This document shows, piece after piece, positions 1 to 8,760 of a DNA stretch of 14,747 nt. The position numbers were made by a program, and so were the translations under genes. Position 1 is the first letter of the stretch; every line of letters starts with the position of its first letter. The notes under the pieces are model-generated. The model ran no database searches and was not told the origin of the DNA. It worked only from the letters and a program-made list of their open reading frames with translations. The DNA is from Campylobacteraceae bacterium. Its GTDB lineage: Bacteria > Campylobacterota > Campylobacteria > Campylobacterales > Sulfurovaceae. Location of the stretch: positions 1 through 14,747 of the forward strand of contig JALSQJ010000071.1 in the NCBI GenBank assembly GCA_026985495.1. The letters are read 5' to 3'.

Positions 1-920
1 ATTTTAATGGTTGTTTTATTTTGATTTTTTACATCTTTGCTAATTTCATAATATTCACCCTCTTTATCTGGCTGAGTAATCATATCTAAGATATTTTTAA
101 ATGAAATAGCATAAGATTTATCAAAAAATATTTGAAAATAAAAATGAGGAACATTGAAGGTTTCAATCCATTTATATACAACTTTTAAATCTTCAACTTT
201 TGGAGTAATGCTCAAATAATCTCTTTTTTGAATTATAGTTATAGCTTCTTTGAGTTCTTTAAATAAATTTGTTAAAGTTGATAACTCCTCTGTTGCATTC
301 CAACTTGGTCTTCTAAAACTGATAATTTGAATATTATCTTCTGTTATGCTTTCTAGGATATCTATATATCTCTTCCCTTTTTGCTCTAGTAACTCTCTAT
401 AATCAGTTAAAATTTTCTTTTTTATTTCAAAAACAATTTTTAAATAATAATTTGTTCTATCGTTCATTTCCTTTTCATATTTTTGTATTAAAAAAGCACT
501 TGAGCGAATCTCTAAACCTGCAATGGCTTTTTTAACATAGTCTGTAATTTTTGAATGTTCTATATTGCTTATATTTAAACCTAATTTTTCATCAAAATCA
601 TCTTTTTTAAAAATCAGTAAATCTGGTCTTTTGCCAATAGTGTCTAACTCATCTTGAAAATCATTGTAAAATGCATCAAAACCTTTATCTCCTGCAATCA
701 AATCATCGGACTTACCATATCTAACTGCTATATAATTTTGTGATGTTTCATTTATAGCTCTAAATATTAAATCTTCTGCCCAATCGCCTTGCTCTTTATT
801 TGTAATAAAATTAGATGAAGCTTGTGTTGGTGGATTTGTTCTATCTCTTGGTAAAGAAAAATCAACTATTGTGGTTGGTATATTTTTTGTTATTTCTCTT
901 ATTTGTTTGTAATAGTTCAT
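1..920 (-). CDS. Type II restriction endonuclease, AccI-like (3' end outside window)
   Basis: The minus-strand frame is open from an ATG at 918-920 to the window edge: 306 residues with no stop, so the C-terminus is missing. A good Shine-Dalgarno (AAGGAAA) lies just upstream of the ATG. The protein would cut DNA at a specific site as half of a restriction-modification pair. Residues 29-50 contain [10 protein letters not shown] and NKEQGDWAE, which I associate with AccI-family (GTMKAC) enzymes. A plausible variant PD-(D/E)xK core follows: Asp100 in KRPDLLIF, then Glu137-x-Arg139 in [27 protein letters not shown] near residues 257-274 also fits that family. The family call comes from memory of these motifs, so the cutting specificity is uncertain. 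No methyltransferase gene is visible to the right. A cognate one would have to lie beyond the left edge or elsewhere. Confidence 0.72.
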   Translation of the reverse strand, partial: MNYYKQIREITKNIPTTIVDFSLPRDRTNPPTQASSNFITNKEQGDWAEDLIFRAINETSQNYIAVRYGKSDDLIAGDKGFDAFYNDFQDELDTIGKRPDLLIFKKDDFDEKLGLNISNIEHSKITDYVKKAIAGLEIRSSAFLIQKYEKEMNDRTNYYLKIVFEIKKKILTDYRELLEQKGKRYIDILESITEDNIQIISFRRPSWNATEELSTLTNLFKELKEAITIIQKRDYLSITPKVEDLKVVYKWIETFNVPHFYFQIFFDKSYAISFKNILDMITQPDKEGEYYEISKDVKNQNKTTIK

Positions 921-948
921 ATTTTTCCTTTATCTATTTTTATAAATC

Positions 949-976
949 ATTAAACTGTTGAAGCACTAACTGTCAA
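949..976 (-). promoter_or_regulatory. Sigma70-type promoter for the restriction endonuclease gene
   Basis: On the minus strand a perfect -35 TTGACA (971-976) is followed after 16 bp by TTTAAT (949-954), a 5/6 match to the -10 consensus. It lies about 30 bp upstream of the endonuclease ATG. It is the closest match to consensus in the window. Confidence 0.6.
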
Positions 977-1034
977 CCTGAGTTTGATAGAACCACTTTT
1001 TTATTATTATACTTAAAAAGCTTAGTAAAACTCA

Positions 1035-1062
1035 TTTTACTCTCATTTATTTATATTATAAT
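1035..1062 (+). promoter_or_regulatory. Putative promoter of exbB-exbD-tonB
   Basis: TATAAT at 1057-1062 is preceded after 16 bp by TTTTAC (1035-1040), a weak -35. The -10 lies within a 12-bp palindrome, ATATTATAATAT (1053-1064). A second TATAAT at 1066-1071 has a poorer -35. The leader to the exbB ATG would be about 22 nt and contains GAGGGAAA as ribosome binding site. Confidence 0.45.
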
Positions 1063-1090
1063 ATCTATAATTGAATTATGAGGGAAAATC

Positions 1091-1525
1091 ATGAATATAG
1101 AACTACTTAGTAATATTGTGGACTATGGAGTGCTTGGACTCCTTGCTTTTATGAGCTTTTTAACACTCTTTTTTTGGATAGAGCGTCTGCTCTTTTACAG
1201 AAATATTAATGTTAAAAACTACAATAGACTTGAGGAATTAGAGATAGATATTACCAATAATATCTCTATTATCTCTAGCTTTGGGGCGAATGCTCCATAT
1301 ATTGGTCTGCTTGGAACAGTTCTTGGAATTATTATTACTTTCTATACCATAGGACAGACAGCCGACATGAATGTAAAACATATTATGACCTCATTAGCCT
1401 TGTCACTAAAAGCAACAGCAATGGGGCTTGTTGTAGCTATTCCTGCTATCTTTTTTTACAACCATTTAAACCGAAAAATTGAAGTACTTATTAATAAGTG
1501 GATTATCTATAACAAGGAGAACTAA
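1091..1525 (+). CDS. exbB: ExbB/TolQ/MotA-family proton channel subunit (ExbB)
   Basis: An inner-membrane channel subunit that uses the proton-motive force, with ExbD, to energise TonB for transport across the outer membrane. Three hydrophobic segments are visible, at about residues 11-35, 68-88 and 101-124. The last two carry the family's conserved blocks: APYIGLLGTVLGI at 68-80 and SLKATAMGLVVAIPA at 105-119. At 144 aa it is much shorter than E. coli ExbB but has the usual size for the minimal Campylobacterota form. GAGGGAAA precedes the ATG. Its TAA overlaps the exbD ATG by one base (TAATG), implying translational coupling. TolQ is the alternative, but the downstream TonB-like gene and the absence of tolB/pal favour ExbB. 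Confidence 0.9.
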   Translation: MNIELLSNIVDYGVLGLLAFMSFLTLFFWIERLLFYRNINVKNYNRLEELEIDITNNISIISSFGANAPYIGLLGTVLGIIITFYTIGQTADMNVKHIMTSLALSLKATAMGLVVAIPAIFFYNHLNRKIEVLINKWIIYNKEN

Positions 1526-1905
1526 TGCGACGCTCTGCAAAGTTTGACACCATTAATGTAGTTCCATTCATCGACATTATGTTGGTGCTTTTAGTTATTG
1601 TCTTAACCACTGCTTCGTTTATACAGACGGGGCTTATTAAACTAGATTTACCAACAGGTTCAAGTAAGATTAAAGAGAAACCTAAAAAAGAGTTAAAAAT
1701 ATCTATTAAAGCCAATGGAGATGTCTATTTTGATAAGGTATTAATAGCTCATGACCAGATAGAAGAGAGGCTATTAAAACATAACCAAAAGACCCCTATT
1801 CACCTCTATTCAGATAAAAATGCAAAGTTTGATAATTTTGTCTTTATATTAGATTTACTAAAAAAATATAAGTATGAAGATTTAGGAATTATTACTAAGA
1901 AATGA
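1525..1905 (+). CDS. exbD: ExbD/TolR-family biopolymer transport protein (ExbD)
   Basis: Partner of ExbB in the proton-driven motor. The protein has a short cytoplasmic N-terminus, one membrane helix (about residues 13-33) and a periplasmic domain. The helix begins VPFIDIMLVLLVIVL and includes Asp17, the conserved membrane aspartate that carries protons in this family. The rest (about 45-126) has the ExbD/TolR periplasmic fold pattern, with LKISIKANGDVYFD and a closing hydrophobic segment. At 126 aa it has normal length. An AAGGAGA ribosome binding site at 1513-1519 lies inside the exbB 3' end. The stop overlaps the tonB start in an ATGA junction, so the three genes form one tightly coupled operon. 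Confidence 0.9.
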   Translation: MRRSAKFDTINVVPFIDIMLVLLVIVLTTASFIQTGLIKLDLPTGSSKIKEKPKKELKISIKANGDVYFDKVLIAHDQIEERLLKHNQKTPIHLYSDKNAKFDNFVFILDLLKKYKYEDLGIITKK

Positions 1906-2714
1906 CCTACAATCGCTACGGACTCTCTTTTTTGTTGTCACTTTTTATCTCTATTATTATTACTATAGGAGTTATCTATCTTTTAAAGATAGATAAGAGG
2001 CTTAAAGCACCTAAAAGAGAGACTATTATAAAGGTTGCTCTTTTATCTCCTCTTAAACCTACTGTAAAAAAGCCCATAAAAAAAGTTATTGTACCACCTA
2101 CCCCAACTCCTACAAAGAGAGTAGTTACACCTAAGCCTGTGGTAAAAAAAGTAGTAAAACATAAACCAAAACCAAAAAAGATAAAACCAAAACGAGTTGT
2201 TAAAAAAGTCATAAAAGATAGACCAAAACATAAAAAAATAGTTAAAAAGATAAAGCATAAAAGAGTAGTAAAAAAGCCAAAAAAAGTTATTAAAGAGAGA
2301 GTGATAACCTACCACAAAACATCAAAGATTGTAAAAAGAGTTGAGCCTATTGCTCCACCTCAACCTGTAGTGAAACCTACTATTAAACCTACAAAAAAAA
2401 TAGTTACACCTCCTAAAGATAATGGCATGGCAAAACTAGCATTTCTTAGAGAGGTTCGCAACCAAATAGTAGCTAATAAGAGATACCCAAGATTAGCCTA
2501 TAGACGACATATTGAGGGTTCTGTTAAAGTACGATTTGATATAACAACACAAGGGGAGGTGAACAATATACGTTTTATTAATGGAAAGAGTATTTTTCAA
2601 AAGAGCATTAGAAGAACACTTCAACGCACTTTTCCTATATCTATCCCACCAAATATGAGAGGCAAACTCCCTATTTCAGATATTTCTGTAGTTTTACATT
2701 TTAATATTCAATAA
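1902..2714 (+). CDS. tonB: TonB-family energy transducer
   Basis: Transmits energy from ExbB-ExbD across the periplasm to TonB-dependent outer-membrane receptors. There is a single N-terminal membrane anchor (about residues 9-28). A very long Lys/Pro/Val-rich linker (about 36-170) contains many KPxxKK-type units and is expected to span the periplasm. The C-terminal TonB domain (about 176-270) has the family's signature: REVRNQI, then Tyr195-Pro196, then EGSVKVRFDITTQGEV, and a final beta strand SVVLHFNIQ. The ATG overlaps the exbD stop by 4 bp. The gene ends 9 bp from the convergent gene on the other strand. No TonB-dependent receptor or iron gene is adjacent, so the substrate cannot be inferred from this window. 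Confidence 0.9.
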   Translation: MTYNRYGLSFLLSLFISIIITIGVIYLLKIDKRLKAPKRETIIKVALLSPLKPTVKKPIKKVIVPPTPTPTKRVVTPKPVVKKVVKHKPKPKKIKPKRVVKKVIKDRPKHKKIVKKIKHKRVVKKPKKVIKERVITYHKTSKIVKRVEPIAPPQPVVKPTIKPTKKIVTPPKDNGMAKLAFLREVRNQIVANKRYPRLAYRRHIEGSVKVRFDITTQGEVNNIRFINGKSIFQKSIRRTLQRTFPISIPPNMRGKLPISDISVVLHFNIQ

Positions 2715-2723
2715 GTACCTGAA

Positions 2724-4001
2724 CTAAAAACTATAACTAATATCCATAAAAATCATATCATTATCTACCACTGTATCAAAACGATTTGAGCCTCCAATGT
2801 AGTCAACTACACCAACATTGGCATAGATACCATCACTAATATCATACTTTATCCATGCTCTTTGAAAACCACCCTCATCTAGTTTTTTACCAAACAGAGA
2901 GAGAAGATAATTCCCTTTAATAGTTGCATTCATAAAATCTGAACTTACTCTAAAAGCGTGTTGATAGGTATCTTTTTGAGTTGCTATTGGGCTATTTTTT
3001 AATCGGTTATCGTAGCTGTGAATATGTCTTACCGAAGCATCATAAGAGATAATAGTATCCAAAAAGCCATTGTACTCTAATCCAACTAAACCATCTGTTC
3101 GCTTAAACTCTCTATTTTGAGTTGAACTATATTTTAAACCATCAAAATGAGCCAGTTCAGACTTTAAAAGCCATGAACCTTTTAAGAGATTAAAAGCAGT
3201 ACCAACCATATTTACTTTATCATGTTTTAGTTTTCCTGCATTTAAATATCCTACATCATCATGTACTTTAGCAGCATATAGGTTTACATCCCACCCAGAG
3301 AACTCTCCACCTATGCTTAAAGCAGGAGTTACATCACTATAGCTCTCTTCATAGGGTCTATTGGGAGTTGGATTAAAGTTTGAACCAGCAGGGGGATTTT
3401 TTGAGAACCGTTGCTCTAAAATAGCAATTGGTGTCACACGCCAATCACCTACAAAGTAGTCAAACTTTGCCATGGCAACAGGAAGACGTAAATCTTCAAT
3501 ATCCACCATAGCAGGACGACGGTTATCAAGAGGGTTTAAGATATCGGTAATACGAATGGTATCACTACGACCCCATACTACCACTTGACGACCCAATTTC
3601 ATATCTAAATTCTTGGCTAAACTCCCCTCAATATAAGCATCATAAAGCTCAACTTCACTCTTTAGCTCATCTAACTCATCTTTTGAGTACTTATCTTCTC
3701 CTCTGATGGAGTAGATAGCATCATAGTAGGCTTTTGCATTAGTTTTGAACTTAAATCCATTTTCAAACTTATGCTCATAGTCAAGTAACAAAGAGCTTTT
3801 TAGAGAATTAATATTGTCATGAGGAGAGTTATCACTGTAACCAAAGGCGAGTTGCTCTGTTAGGCGACCTGTAAGGTCATGGCTCTTTTTAACTGCTGAA
3901 GTAGATACTGGAGCATCATCAAACCCATCCATTACATCATCAATACTATCTGCTTGAAGTATTGAGAATAGAACAGAAGAGAGAACTATTAACTTTAACA
4001 T
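2724..4001 (-). CDS. DUF1302-type outer-membrane protein
   Basis: Predicted outer-membrane beta-barrel, third gene of a transporter cluster. The N-terminus has a signal peptide (residues about 1-17, cleavage near LQA-DS). The remainder alternates short amphipathic strands, as in barrels, and ends with an aromatic residue (SYSF). The segment LDMKLGRQVVVWGRSDTIRITDILNP followed by RRPAMVDIEDLRLPVAMAKF is characteristic of DUF1302 proteins, a barrel family found beside RND/MMPL transporters. Its ATG shares one base with the stop of the preceding LolA-like gene (TAATG). Start choice is supported by the signal peptide. Function is inferred: an outer-membrane exit or acceptor for whatever the upstream transporter moves. 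Confidence is good for the family and low for the substrate. Confidence 0.8.
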   Translation of the reverse strand: MLKLIVLSSVLFSILQADSIDDVMDGFDDAPVSTSAVKKSHDLTGRLTEQLAFGYSDNSPHDNINSLKSSLLLDYEHKFENGFKFKTNAKAYYDAIYSIRGEDKYSKDELDELKSEVELYDAYIEGSLAKNLDMKLGRQVVVWGRSDTIRITDILNPLDNRRPAMVDIEDLRLPVAMAKFDYFVGDWRVTPIAILEQRFSKNPPAGSNFNPTPNRPYEESYSDVTPALSIGGEFSGWDVNLYAAKVHDDVGYLNAGKLKHDKVNMVGTAFNLLKGSWLLKSELAHFDGLKYSSTQNREFKRTDGLVGLEYNGFLDTIISYDASVRHIHSYDNRLKNSPIATQKDTYQHAFRVSSDFMNATIKGNYLLSLFGKKLDEGGFQRAWIKYDISDGIYANVGVVDYIGGSNRFDTVVDNDMIFMDISYSF

Positions 4002-4801
4002 TAAAGTCCTTTCTCCAATCTTCTAGTTGTAAATACACCATCTTCAATAGGTTGATTTAACTTCTCATTACTAAAAGTTAAAATGGTCTTATGTAGAGTC
4101 TGCTTACCCTTTTTAGTAGTCATTGTCATCTCATCTACCAACCAAATACCACTCTCTTCATGTATCTTTGTTAGGTCAAGATATTTCTTTTTACCATTGG
4201 TCAAGAAGTTAATAGCACGAACCACCATGTAGTTATCTTTTCGTACAATGGCAATGCTCTTTTTATATCCAGACTCATCAATGACAGCTTGGTTATTTGG
4301 TTTTGACTCAATCATCCATGCATCGTGACCACGAACTTTAGTCTCTTTTAAAATCTTAAAATCATAATCTTCTAAATCACGGTCGGTCATATCAAAGTAT
4401 GAGAAGTCTGAACCCATAAAGCTTGAACTCTTATCAGTTGATGGAATTCTTTTTACTTTTTTAAGTGCAGGTAGATACAACCACTGGTCATCATCTCTAT
4501 TTGGGTCATCATAGTCGTAAGTTAAAAATGCTGTATTTTTAACATCTGCTGGACTCTTAAAGAAGAGTGTCTTATGCTCATCAGCCCCAAAATCTTTTGA
4601 ATAGGATTTAAGGTCACGTGTACGCTCATTTCCATTTTTGTCAATTAGTACCATCAACATATCTTGCTCTAGTGTTTTTCCATCATCTCTTGCATCGACT
4701 CTATCCATAATTGCTCGTGCATTAGCCTCATCTGCCATAAGATTTGTAGTAAGTAGCGTTACCCCTACTCCTAGTAAAAATAGTATTTTTTTTGCTTTCA
4801 T
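4001..4801 (-). CDS. LolA-like outer membrane lipoprotein-sorting protein
   Basis: Periplasmic protein of the LolA/LolB-like fold, likely a carrier for a lipid or lipoprotein between the inner-membrane transporter and the outer membrane. I place the start at the ATG 4799-4801. It gives MKAKKILFLLGVGVTLLTTN, a clean signal peptide with cleavage after LMA, and is preceded by AAAAGG with good spacing. An in-frame ATG 48 bp further upstream would run into the transporter gene and bury the signal peptide. Mature features include ARAIMDRVDARDDG, WLYLPALKKVKRIP, SFMGSDFSYFDMTDR and WLVDEMTMTTKKG, which are typical of the DUF4292/LolA-like group placed with MMPL proteins. It starts about 20 bp after the transporter stop and overlaps the DUF1302 gene by 1 bp. 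Confidence 0.82.
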   Translation of the reverse strand: MKAKKILFLLGVGVTLLTTNLMADEANARAIMDRVDARDDGKTLEQDMLMVLIDKNGNERTRDLKSYSKDFGADEHKTLFFKSPADVKNTAFLTYDYDDPNRDDDQWLYLPALKKVKRIPSTDKSSSFMGSDFSYFDMTDRDLEDYDFKILKETKVRGHDAWMIESKPNNQAVIDESGYKKSIAIVRKDNYMVVRAINFLTNGKKKYLDLTKIHEESGIWLVDEMTMTTKKGKQTLHKTILTFSNEKLNQPIEDGVFTTRRLEKGL

Positions 4802-4820
4802 ATCTGTTATCCTTTTAAAA

Positions 4821-7220
4821 TTATTTAATCCAACCTCTTTTAGCTGCAACTATCATAAGTGCAGGAGCTAAAAGAAGGTCGGCAAGAAGTGCAAAGATAA
4901 TTACAGAACCTGTAATTATCCCAAAATTTTGCACCGAAATCATATTGGCTGCAATATAGGCAAAAAAGCCTAATGATAGAACCAAAGTTGTAATCACCAT
5001 AGCTTTACCTGTAGTATAAAAGGTTTGCTCAATTGCTTTTGTTGAGTCACCACTCTCAAGGTAGTATCTTCTAAAATTGTGCATAAAATGTATAGTGTCA
5101 TCGACAGCTAAACCAATAGCAATAGAACCAATAAGTAGAGTAAACATATCAAGTGGCATCTTACCCATATACATTACTAACAATCCCATAATTATAGGGG
5201 CTAAGTTAGGAATCATACTGATTAACCCAATACGAGCTGAACCTAAAATAAACATCATCATAAAGGTAATACCAATAAATGCCATAATATATGAGAATGC
5301 AGAAGAGTGAACAGCTTGTGAAAAGGTATTAATAAGAAGAGGTATCATACCTGTTGTCTCAACCTTAGACTCTTTAAATGTCTCTTTTGCTACTTTGTCT
5401 ATATGACTTAATACCCCTACAGCTTTAATTGCATCTGTCCAAGGTAATTTAATGGTAACTCTTGCTTTTGAAAACTGAGAATCCACCACATCTTCTAAGT
5501 CATCTGAACCAGAGTTTTCAAAAAGAAGTAACTCTTGTGATACAAGATTTTGCTCTTTTGGAATGGTGTAGAACTCCTCTTTATTCTCATGTAAAGCTCT
5601 ATTGGTCTCTTTCATAATAGTTGCTAAAGAGACAATTTTACCAACATGAGTAAACTCATCTTTGTACTGCTCTATTTTTTTAGAGAACTCATTAAGTTTA
5701 GCCAATCGAATAGGGTCTTGCCACCCATTAACCTTACCTGTATCTACTACCACTTCAATAGTTACTGTACCATTCATCTTCTCATCTATTACTTCGGTTG
5801 CAATTCGTGTATCTTTATCTGGTTGAAACCACTTTAAAGGGTTATGAGACAACTTAACCTGTGTTGAAGCTACAAATGCTAACAGAACTACTATAATGCT
5901 ACCAACCAATACACCTTTGGTATATTTAACAGGAATAATAGCTAACTTCTTCATAAGTAAATCTATCTTTCCTGCCTCTTTTTTTGCCTTTGGCTTTAAC
6001 TTGGTAATGGTTAAGAGTGTAGGTAGAAGAGTAAGGGTTAAAACCAGTGAAACCATAACACCCAATGAGGCAAAAATCCCCAAATCGGAGATTGGTGCAA
6101 CAGCTGAACCTGAAAATGAACCAACACCAATAGCTGTTGTAATTGAAGTCATAGCAATGGCTAAACCAGAATGTCTTAAAGTATAAGATAGTGCCTCTTT
6201 TTTATCTCCTGTTCTATTGAACCTATCAAAAAATATAGAGAGAATATGTACTGTAGCTCCAATAGAGACAGCTAAAAGTAATGAGGGTACAATCTGTGTT
6301 GGCAACTTAAATGCCACCCCTGTCCATGCCATTGTTCCTACAGTTGCTAAAAGTGATAAGATAATGACCAAAAGAGGGTAGAAAACTGCTGATAAGCGTC
6401 TAAATACCAAGAATAGGAAGATTAAAATAATGATAAAAGTAATACGCATAAACTTCTGCATATCGGCTCTCATTTGTGCTTTTAGCTCATTGTTCACTGC
6501 TGGAGAACCTGCCATGTAGATTTTAAACTCATCAGAGTTATACTTTGCTGTAATCTCTTTAATCTTCTCTAACAGCTCATGGTTCTCTTCATCGCTTAAA
6601 AACTCTCGTTTATCAACACTATTTTGTGTCGCTACATCATCAAACCCTTCACTAAACTCATCTTCTACTGAAACCTCTTGTTCTCCCTTATGAGAGTAGG
6701 CATCAGTCTCAATAATGAGTGTAGTCATCTTACCATCTTCGCTAATAAATAGGTCTTTGTAGAAGTGAGACTCCATAACCCTCTTTTTAATAGCCTCTAT
6801 CTCTTTTTGAGTTTTAGGAAATGGCTCTAGCAGGTCATCAGTAATCAGTTTATCGCCATCACCTCGTGTATTTCGTACATTATATAGTGATGTAACATCA
6901 TCAAGATAGGGAACTTTACTCTCTATCTCTTTATGTAACTCTCTAAGCTTCTTAAAAAAATCTATAGAGAAAAGATTGTCACTCTCAATTGCTAAGACTA
7001 TCCGTTCATCTCGACCAAACTGCTCTCGAAACTTATTATAGGTAAGTAAAACTGGGTCATCTGGGTGCATAAATCCCTCAGTTGAAGTATCCATCTTAAT
7101 TTGAGGAACATGTGAAATTGGAAAAGCTAACATTATAGCCAAGACCAAAAGTACCTTAAAGGGATTATCGTGAATAAATGAGCCAAAACGACCCATAAAG
7201 TTTTCTAGTTTTTTGTGCAT
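4821..7220 (-). CDS. RND/MMPL-family transporter (hydrophobe/amphiphile exporter type)
   Basis: Inner-membrane proton-driven transporter, 799 aa. A first helix (about 21-38) is followed by a large periplasmic loop (about 40-255) containing GRDERIVLAIES and YMAGSPAVNNEL. A bundle of helices comes next (about 258-405), including AVSIGATVHILSIFFDRF. The pattern then repeats with a helix near 435-451, a second loop, and a C-terminal bundle. The second bundle carries GLAVDDTIHFMHNFRR, with Asp707-Asp708 at the place where MMPL proteins hold their proton-relay acidic pair. This is the two-repeat RND architecture of the MMPL/HAE-3 group. No membrane-fusion protein or TolC gene is nearby. It is the first gene of a three-gene unit with the LolA-like and DUF1302 genes. 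GGAGAT lies 6 nt before the ATG. Confidence 0.87.
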   Translation of the reverse strand: MHKKLENFMGRFGSFIHDNPFKVLLVLAIMLAFPISHVPQIKMDTSTEGFMHPDDPVLLTYNKFREQFGRDERIVLAIESDNLFSIDFFKKLRELHKEIESKVPYLDDVTSLYNVRNTRGDGDKLITDDLLEPFPKTQKEIEAIKKRVMESHFYKDLFISEDGKMTTLIIETDAYSHKGEQEVSVEDEFSEGFDDVATQNSVDKREFLSDEENHELLEKIKEITAKYNSDEFKIYMAGSPAVNNELKAQMRADMQKFMRITFIIILIFLFLVFRRLSAVFYPLLVIILSLLATVGTMAWTGVAFKLPTQIVPSLLLAVSIGATVHILSIFFDRFNRTGDKKEALSYTLRHSGLAIAMTSITTAIGVGSFSGSAVAPISDLGIFASLGVMVSLVLTLTLLPTLLTITKLKPKAKKEAGKIDLLMKKLAIIPVKYTKGVLVGSIIVVLLAFVASTQVKLSHNPLKWFQPDKDTRIATEVIDEKMNGTVTIEVVVDTGKVNGWQDPIRLAKLNEFSKKIEQYKDEFTHVGKIVSLATIMKETNRALHENKEEFYTIPKEQNLVSQELLLFENSGSDDLEDVVDSQFSKARVTIKLPWTDAIKAVGVLSHIDKVAKETFKESKVETTGMIPLLINTFSQAVHSSAFSYIMAFIGITFMMMFILGSARIGLISMIPNLAPIIMGLLVMYMGKMPLDMFTLLIGSIAIGLAVDDTIHFMHNFRRYYLESGDSTKAIEQTFYTTGKAMVITTLVLSLGFFAYIAANMISVQNFGIITGSVIIFALLADLLLAPALMIVAAKRGWIK

Positions 7221-7271
7221 TAATTATCTCCATCATTTTTAATAATATAGCATATCAAGATGAACTAAAGA

Positions 7272-8159
7272 TTAATTTAACATATCATACAACGCTTCTA
7301 TCTCTCTATCCCAAATTGTTTCATCTATTGTCTCTAAAATCAAAGGAATATCATTCATACGTTCATCATTCATTATAAAGCTAAATGTATCCCAACCAAT
7401 CTCCCCTTGCCCTAAAGAGTGGTGTCTATCAACTCTACTTCCTAGTTTTGGTTTAGAGTCATTAATATGCATTCCACTAAGATACTCAAACCCTACAACT
7501 CTCTCAAACTCATTCATTGTCTCCTCATAAGCTTCACGAGTTCGTAGGTCATACCCACCTGTAAAGGTATGGCAAGTATCAAGGCAAACACCTACTCTAC
7601 TTTTATCTTTAACTCCATTAATAATATGTGCTAAGTGTTCAAATTTATACCCAAGATTAGTTCCTTGTCCTGCTGTATTTTCAATAACTAACTTAACTTT
7701 TGAACCTTTTGTTGCCTCAATAGCCACATTTAGTGACTCTGAAATAACATCTAAGCAGTTTAACTCTGCTTCCATAATTTTGTCATCATACTCTGGGTCT
7801 TTTTTAGGTACTTTTACCAAGTGGCTTCCTGGGTGAAAGTTAAGTAGTTCAAGACCAAGCTGTTCACAACGCTCTAGCTCATCAATAAATGCTTCACGTG
7901 ACTTCTCTAATTTTTCTACTTCAGGGTGACCTAAATTAATCAGATAACTATCATGGGGTAAAACATGTTTAGGTAAAATACCAGACTTTTTAAGATTGAC
8001 TTTAAAACTCTCTATCATCTTTGGCTCTAGTGGTTTTGCTACCCATTGACGTTGATTTTTGGTAAAGAGAGCAAACGCTTTTGCTCCTATTTTCATTGCA
8101 TTTAGAGGAGCATTATCTACTCCACCACTTGCACTAACATGTGCACCTACAAACTTCAT
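7272..8159 (-). CDS. nfo: Endonuclease IV (apurinic/apyrimidinic endonuclease)
   Basis: Base-excision repair enzyme that nicks DNA 5' of abasic sites, using three metal ions. All expected metal ligands of the TIM-barrel family are present: His69, His109 (NFHPGSH), Glu160 (VIENTAGQG), Asp194 and His197 (CLDTCHTF), His231 (GMHINDSK), Asp244 and His246 ([14 protein letters not shown]), and Glu276 (LILETID). The first two even carry the same residue numbers as in E. coli Nfo. The 295-aa length is normal (E. coli 285). Its ATG overlaps the stop of the upstream lipoprotein gene by one base. The transporter gene follows 51 bp downstream, so transcription from the lipoprotein promoter might continue into it. 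Identification is secure. Confidence 0.96.
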   Translation of the reverse strand: MKFVGAHVSASGGVDNAPLNAMKIGAKAFALFTKNQRQWVAKPLEPKMIESFKVNLKKSGILPKHVLPHDSYLINLGHPEVEKLEKSREAFIDELERCEQLGLELLNFHPGSHLVKVPKKDPEYDDKIMEAELNCLDVISESLNVAIEATKGSKVKLVIENTAGQGTNLGYKFEHLAHIINGVKDKSRVGVCLDTCHTFTGGYDLRTREAYEETMNEFERVVGFEYLSGMHINDSKPKLGSRVDRHHSLGQGEIGWDTFSFIMNDERMNDIPLILETIDETIWDREIEALYDMLN

Positions 8160-8644
8160 TACTCTTCTCTCACTTTAATTAAAATTTTGTTTATTCTATC
8201 ACGAAAAACTCGTGTTTTACTTGTTACTTTATAACTAATATCATATTGGTTATCTTTTTTAATTTTTTGAACAAAGCCATCTCTACTCTTCTCATAACCA
8301 TCTTTATCAAAAATTGGTTTGGATCTAAAAATATCCTCTAAAAGTGTCTCAGGATAATACTCTGAAAGTATTTTTTTATTAAACAACTTTTTACTCATAC
8401 ACTCAAAAGTTGACATACAGATATTATTACCATTAACCTCAATCTTCACCAACGGTTGACCTGCTGCATACATCTCAATGTTTAATATATAGCTATTATT
8501 TCTAATAAACCCCATATCTGCATATTTAATTTTTGGTGTTTTTAAGACAATAAAAGCACTCTCCTCTTTTAAAAGTTTTCCTGTACACGCTTGAAAGAGT
8601 AGTAGAAGTATAAAAGAAGTGCCTATCCATTTAAATCTAATCAT
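8159..8644 (-). CDS. Small lipoprotein of unknown function
   Basis: The N-terminus is a lipoprotein signal: basic MIRFK, a hydrophobic stretch, then the lipobox FQAC with Cys20 as the lipidation site. The protein should therefore be anchored in the membrane facing the periplasm. The 140-residue mature part is rich in Lys, Ile and Ser, with segments such as [16 protein letters not shown] strands ([15 protein letters not shown]) and [17 protein letters not shown] do not recognise a domain. AAAGGAT precedes the ATG and an extended -10 lies just upstream. The gene shares a TAATG junction with nfo, so the two are co-translated. This could be accidental for function, since an envelope lipoprotein and a DNA-repair enzyme have no obvious common task. 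Confidence 0.8.
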   Translation of the reverse strand: MIRFKWIGTSFILLLLFQACTGKLLKEESAFIVLKTPKIKYADMGFIRNNSYILNIEMYAAGQPLVKIEVNGNNICMSTFECMSKKLFNKKILSEYYPETLLEDIFRSKPIFDKDGYEKSRDGFVQKIKKDNQYDISYKVTSKTRVFRDRINKILIKVREE

Positions 8645-8660
8645 AAAAATCCTTTCTCGA

Positions 8661-8669
8661 ATTATAACA
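8661..8669 (-). promoter_or_regulatory. Extended -10 promoter for the lipoprotein-nfo operon
   Basis: On the minus strand the sequence TGTTATAAT gives a perfect -10 hexamer (8661-8666) with an extended TG dinucleotide. No good -35 is seen, as is common in AT-rich Campylobacterota promoters. The start codon is about 17 bp downstream. Confidence 0.5.
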
Positions 8670-8734
8670 AATTAAAAGAGTAAATTTCTTTGATTTTTAT
8701 GGTCTTTTTTAATATTTATTTAAGAATAAATAGT

Positions 8735-8740
8735 TATAAT
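8735..8740 (+). promoter_or_regulatory. -10 element of the tRNA-Glu promoter
   Basis: A perfect TATAAT lies 20 bp before the first tRNA gene, placing transcription start near 8747 with a short 5' leader. The -35 region is poor (ATATTT with 17 bp spacing). Confidence 0.5.
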
Positions 8741-8760
8741 TTCGTCCACAAGTTATTTAT

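Noticed and set aside
1053..1064. Palindrome ATATTATAATAT upstream of exbB as a Fur box
   Set aside because: It coincides with the -10 hexamer and lacks the GATAAT-type repeats of a Fur box. Palindromes of A and T arise easily at this base composition.
2007..2400. Lys/Pro-rich repetitive region and long antisense open frames within tonB
   Set aside because: The repetition is the coding of the periplasmic linker, not a CRISPR or DNA repeat. The antisense frames give Phe/Tyr-rich protein that only mirrors Lys codons.
4802..4849. Upstream ATG for the LolA-like protein
   Set aside because: It would place 16 residues before the signal peptide and start within the transporter gene. The ATG at 4799-4801 has a good ribosome binding site and gives a normal signal peptide.
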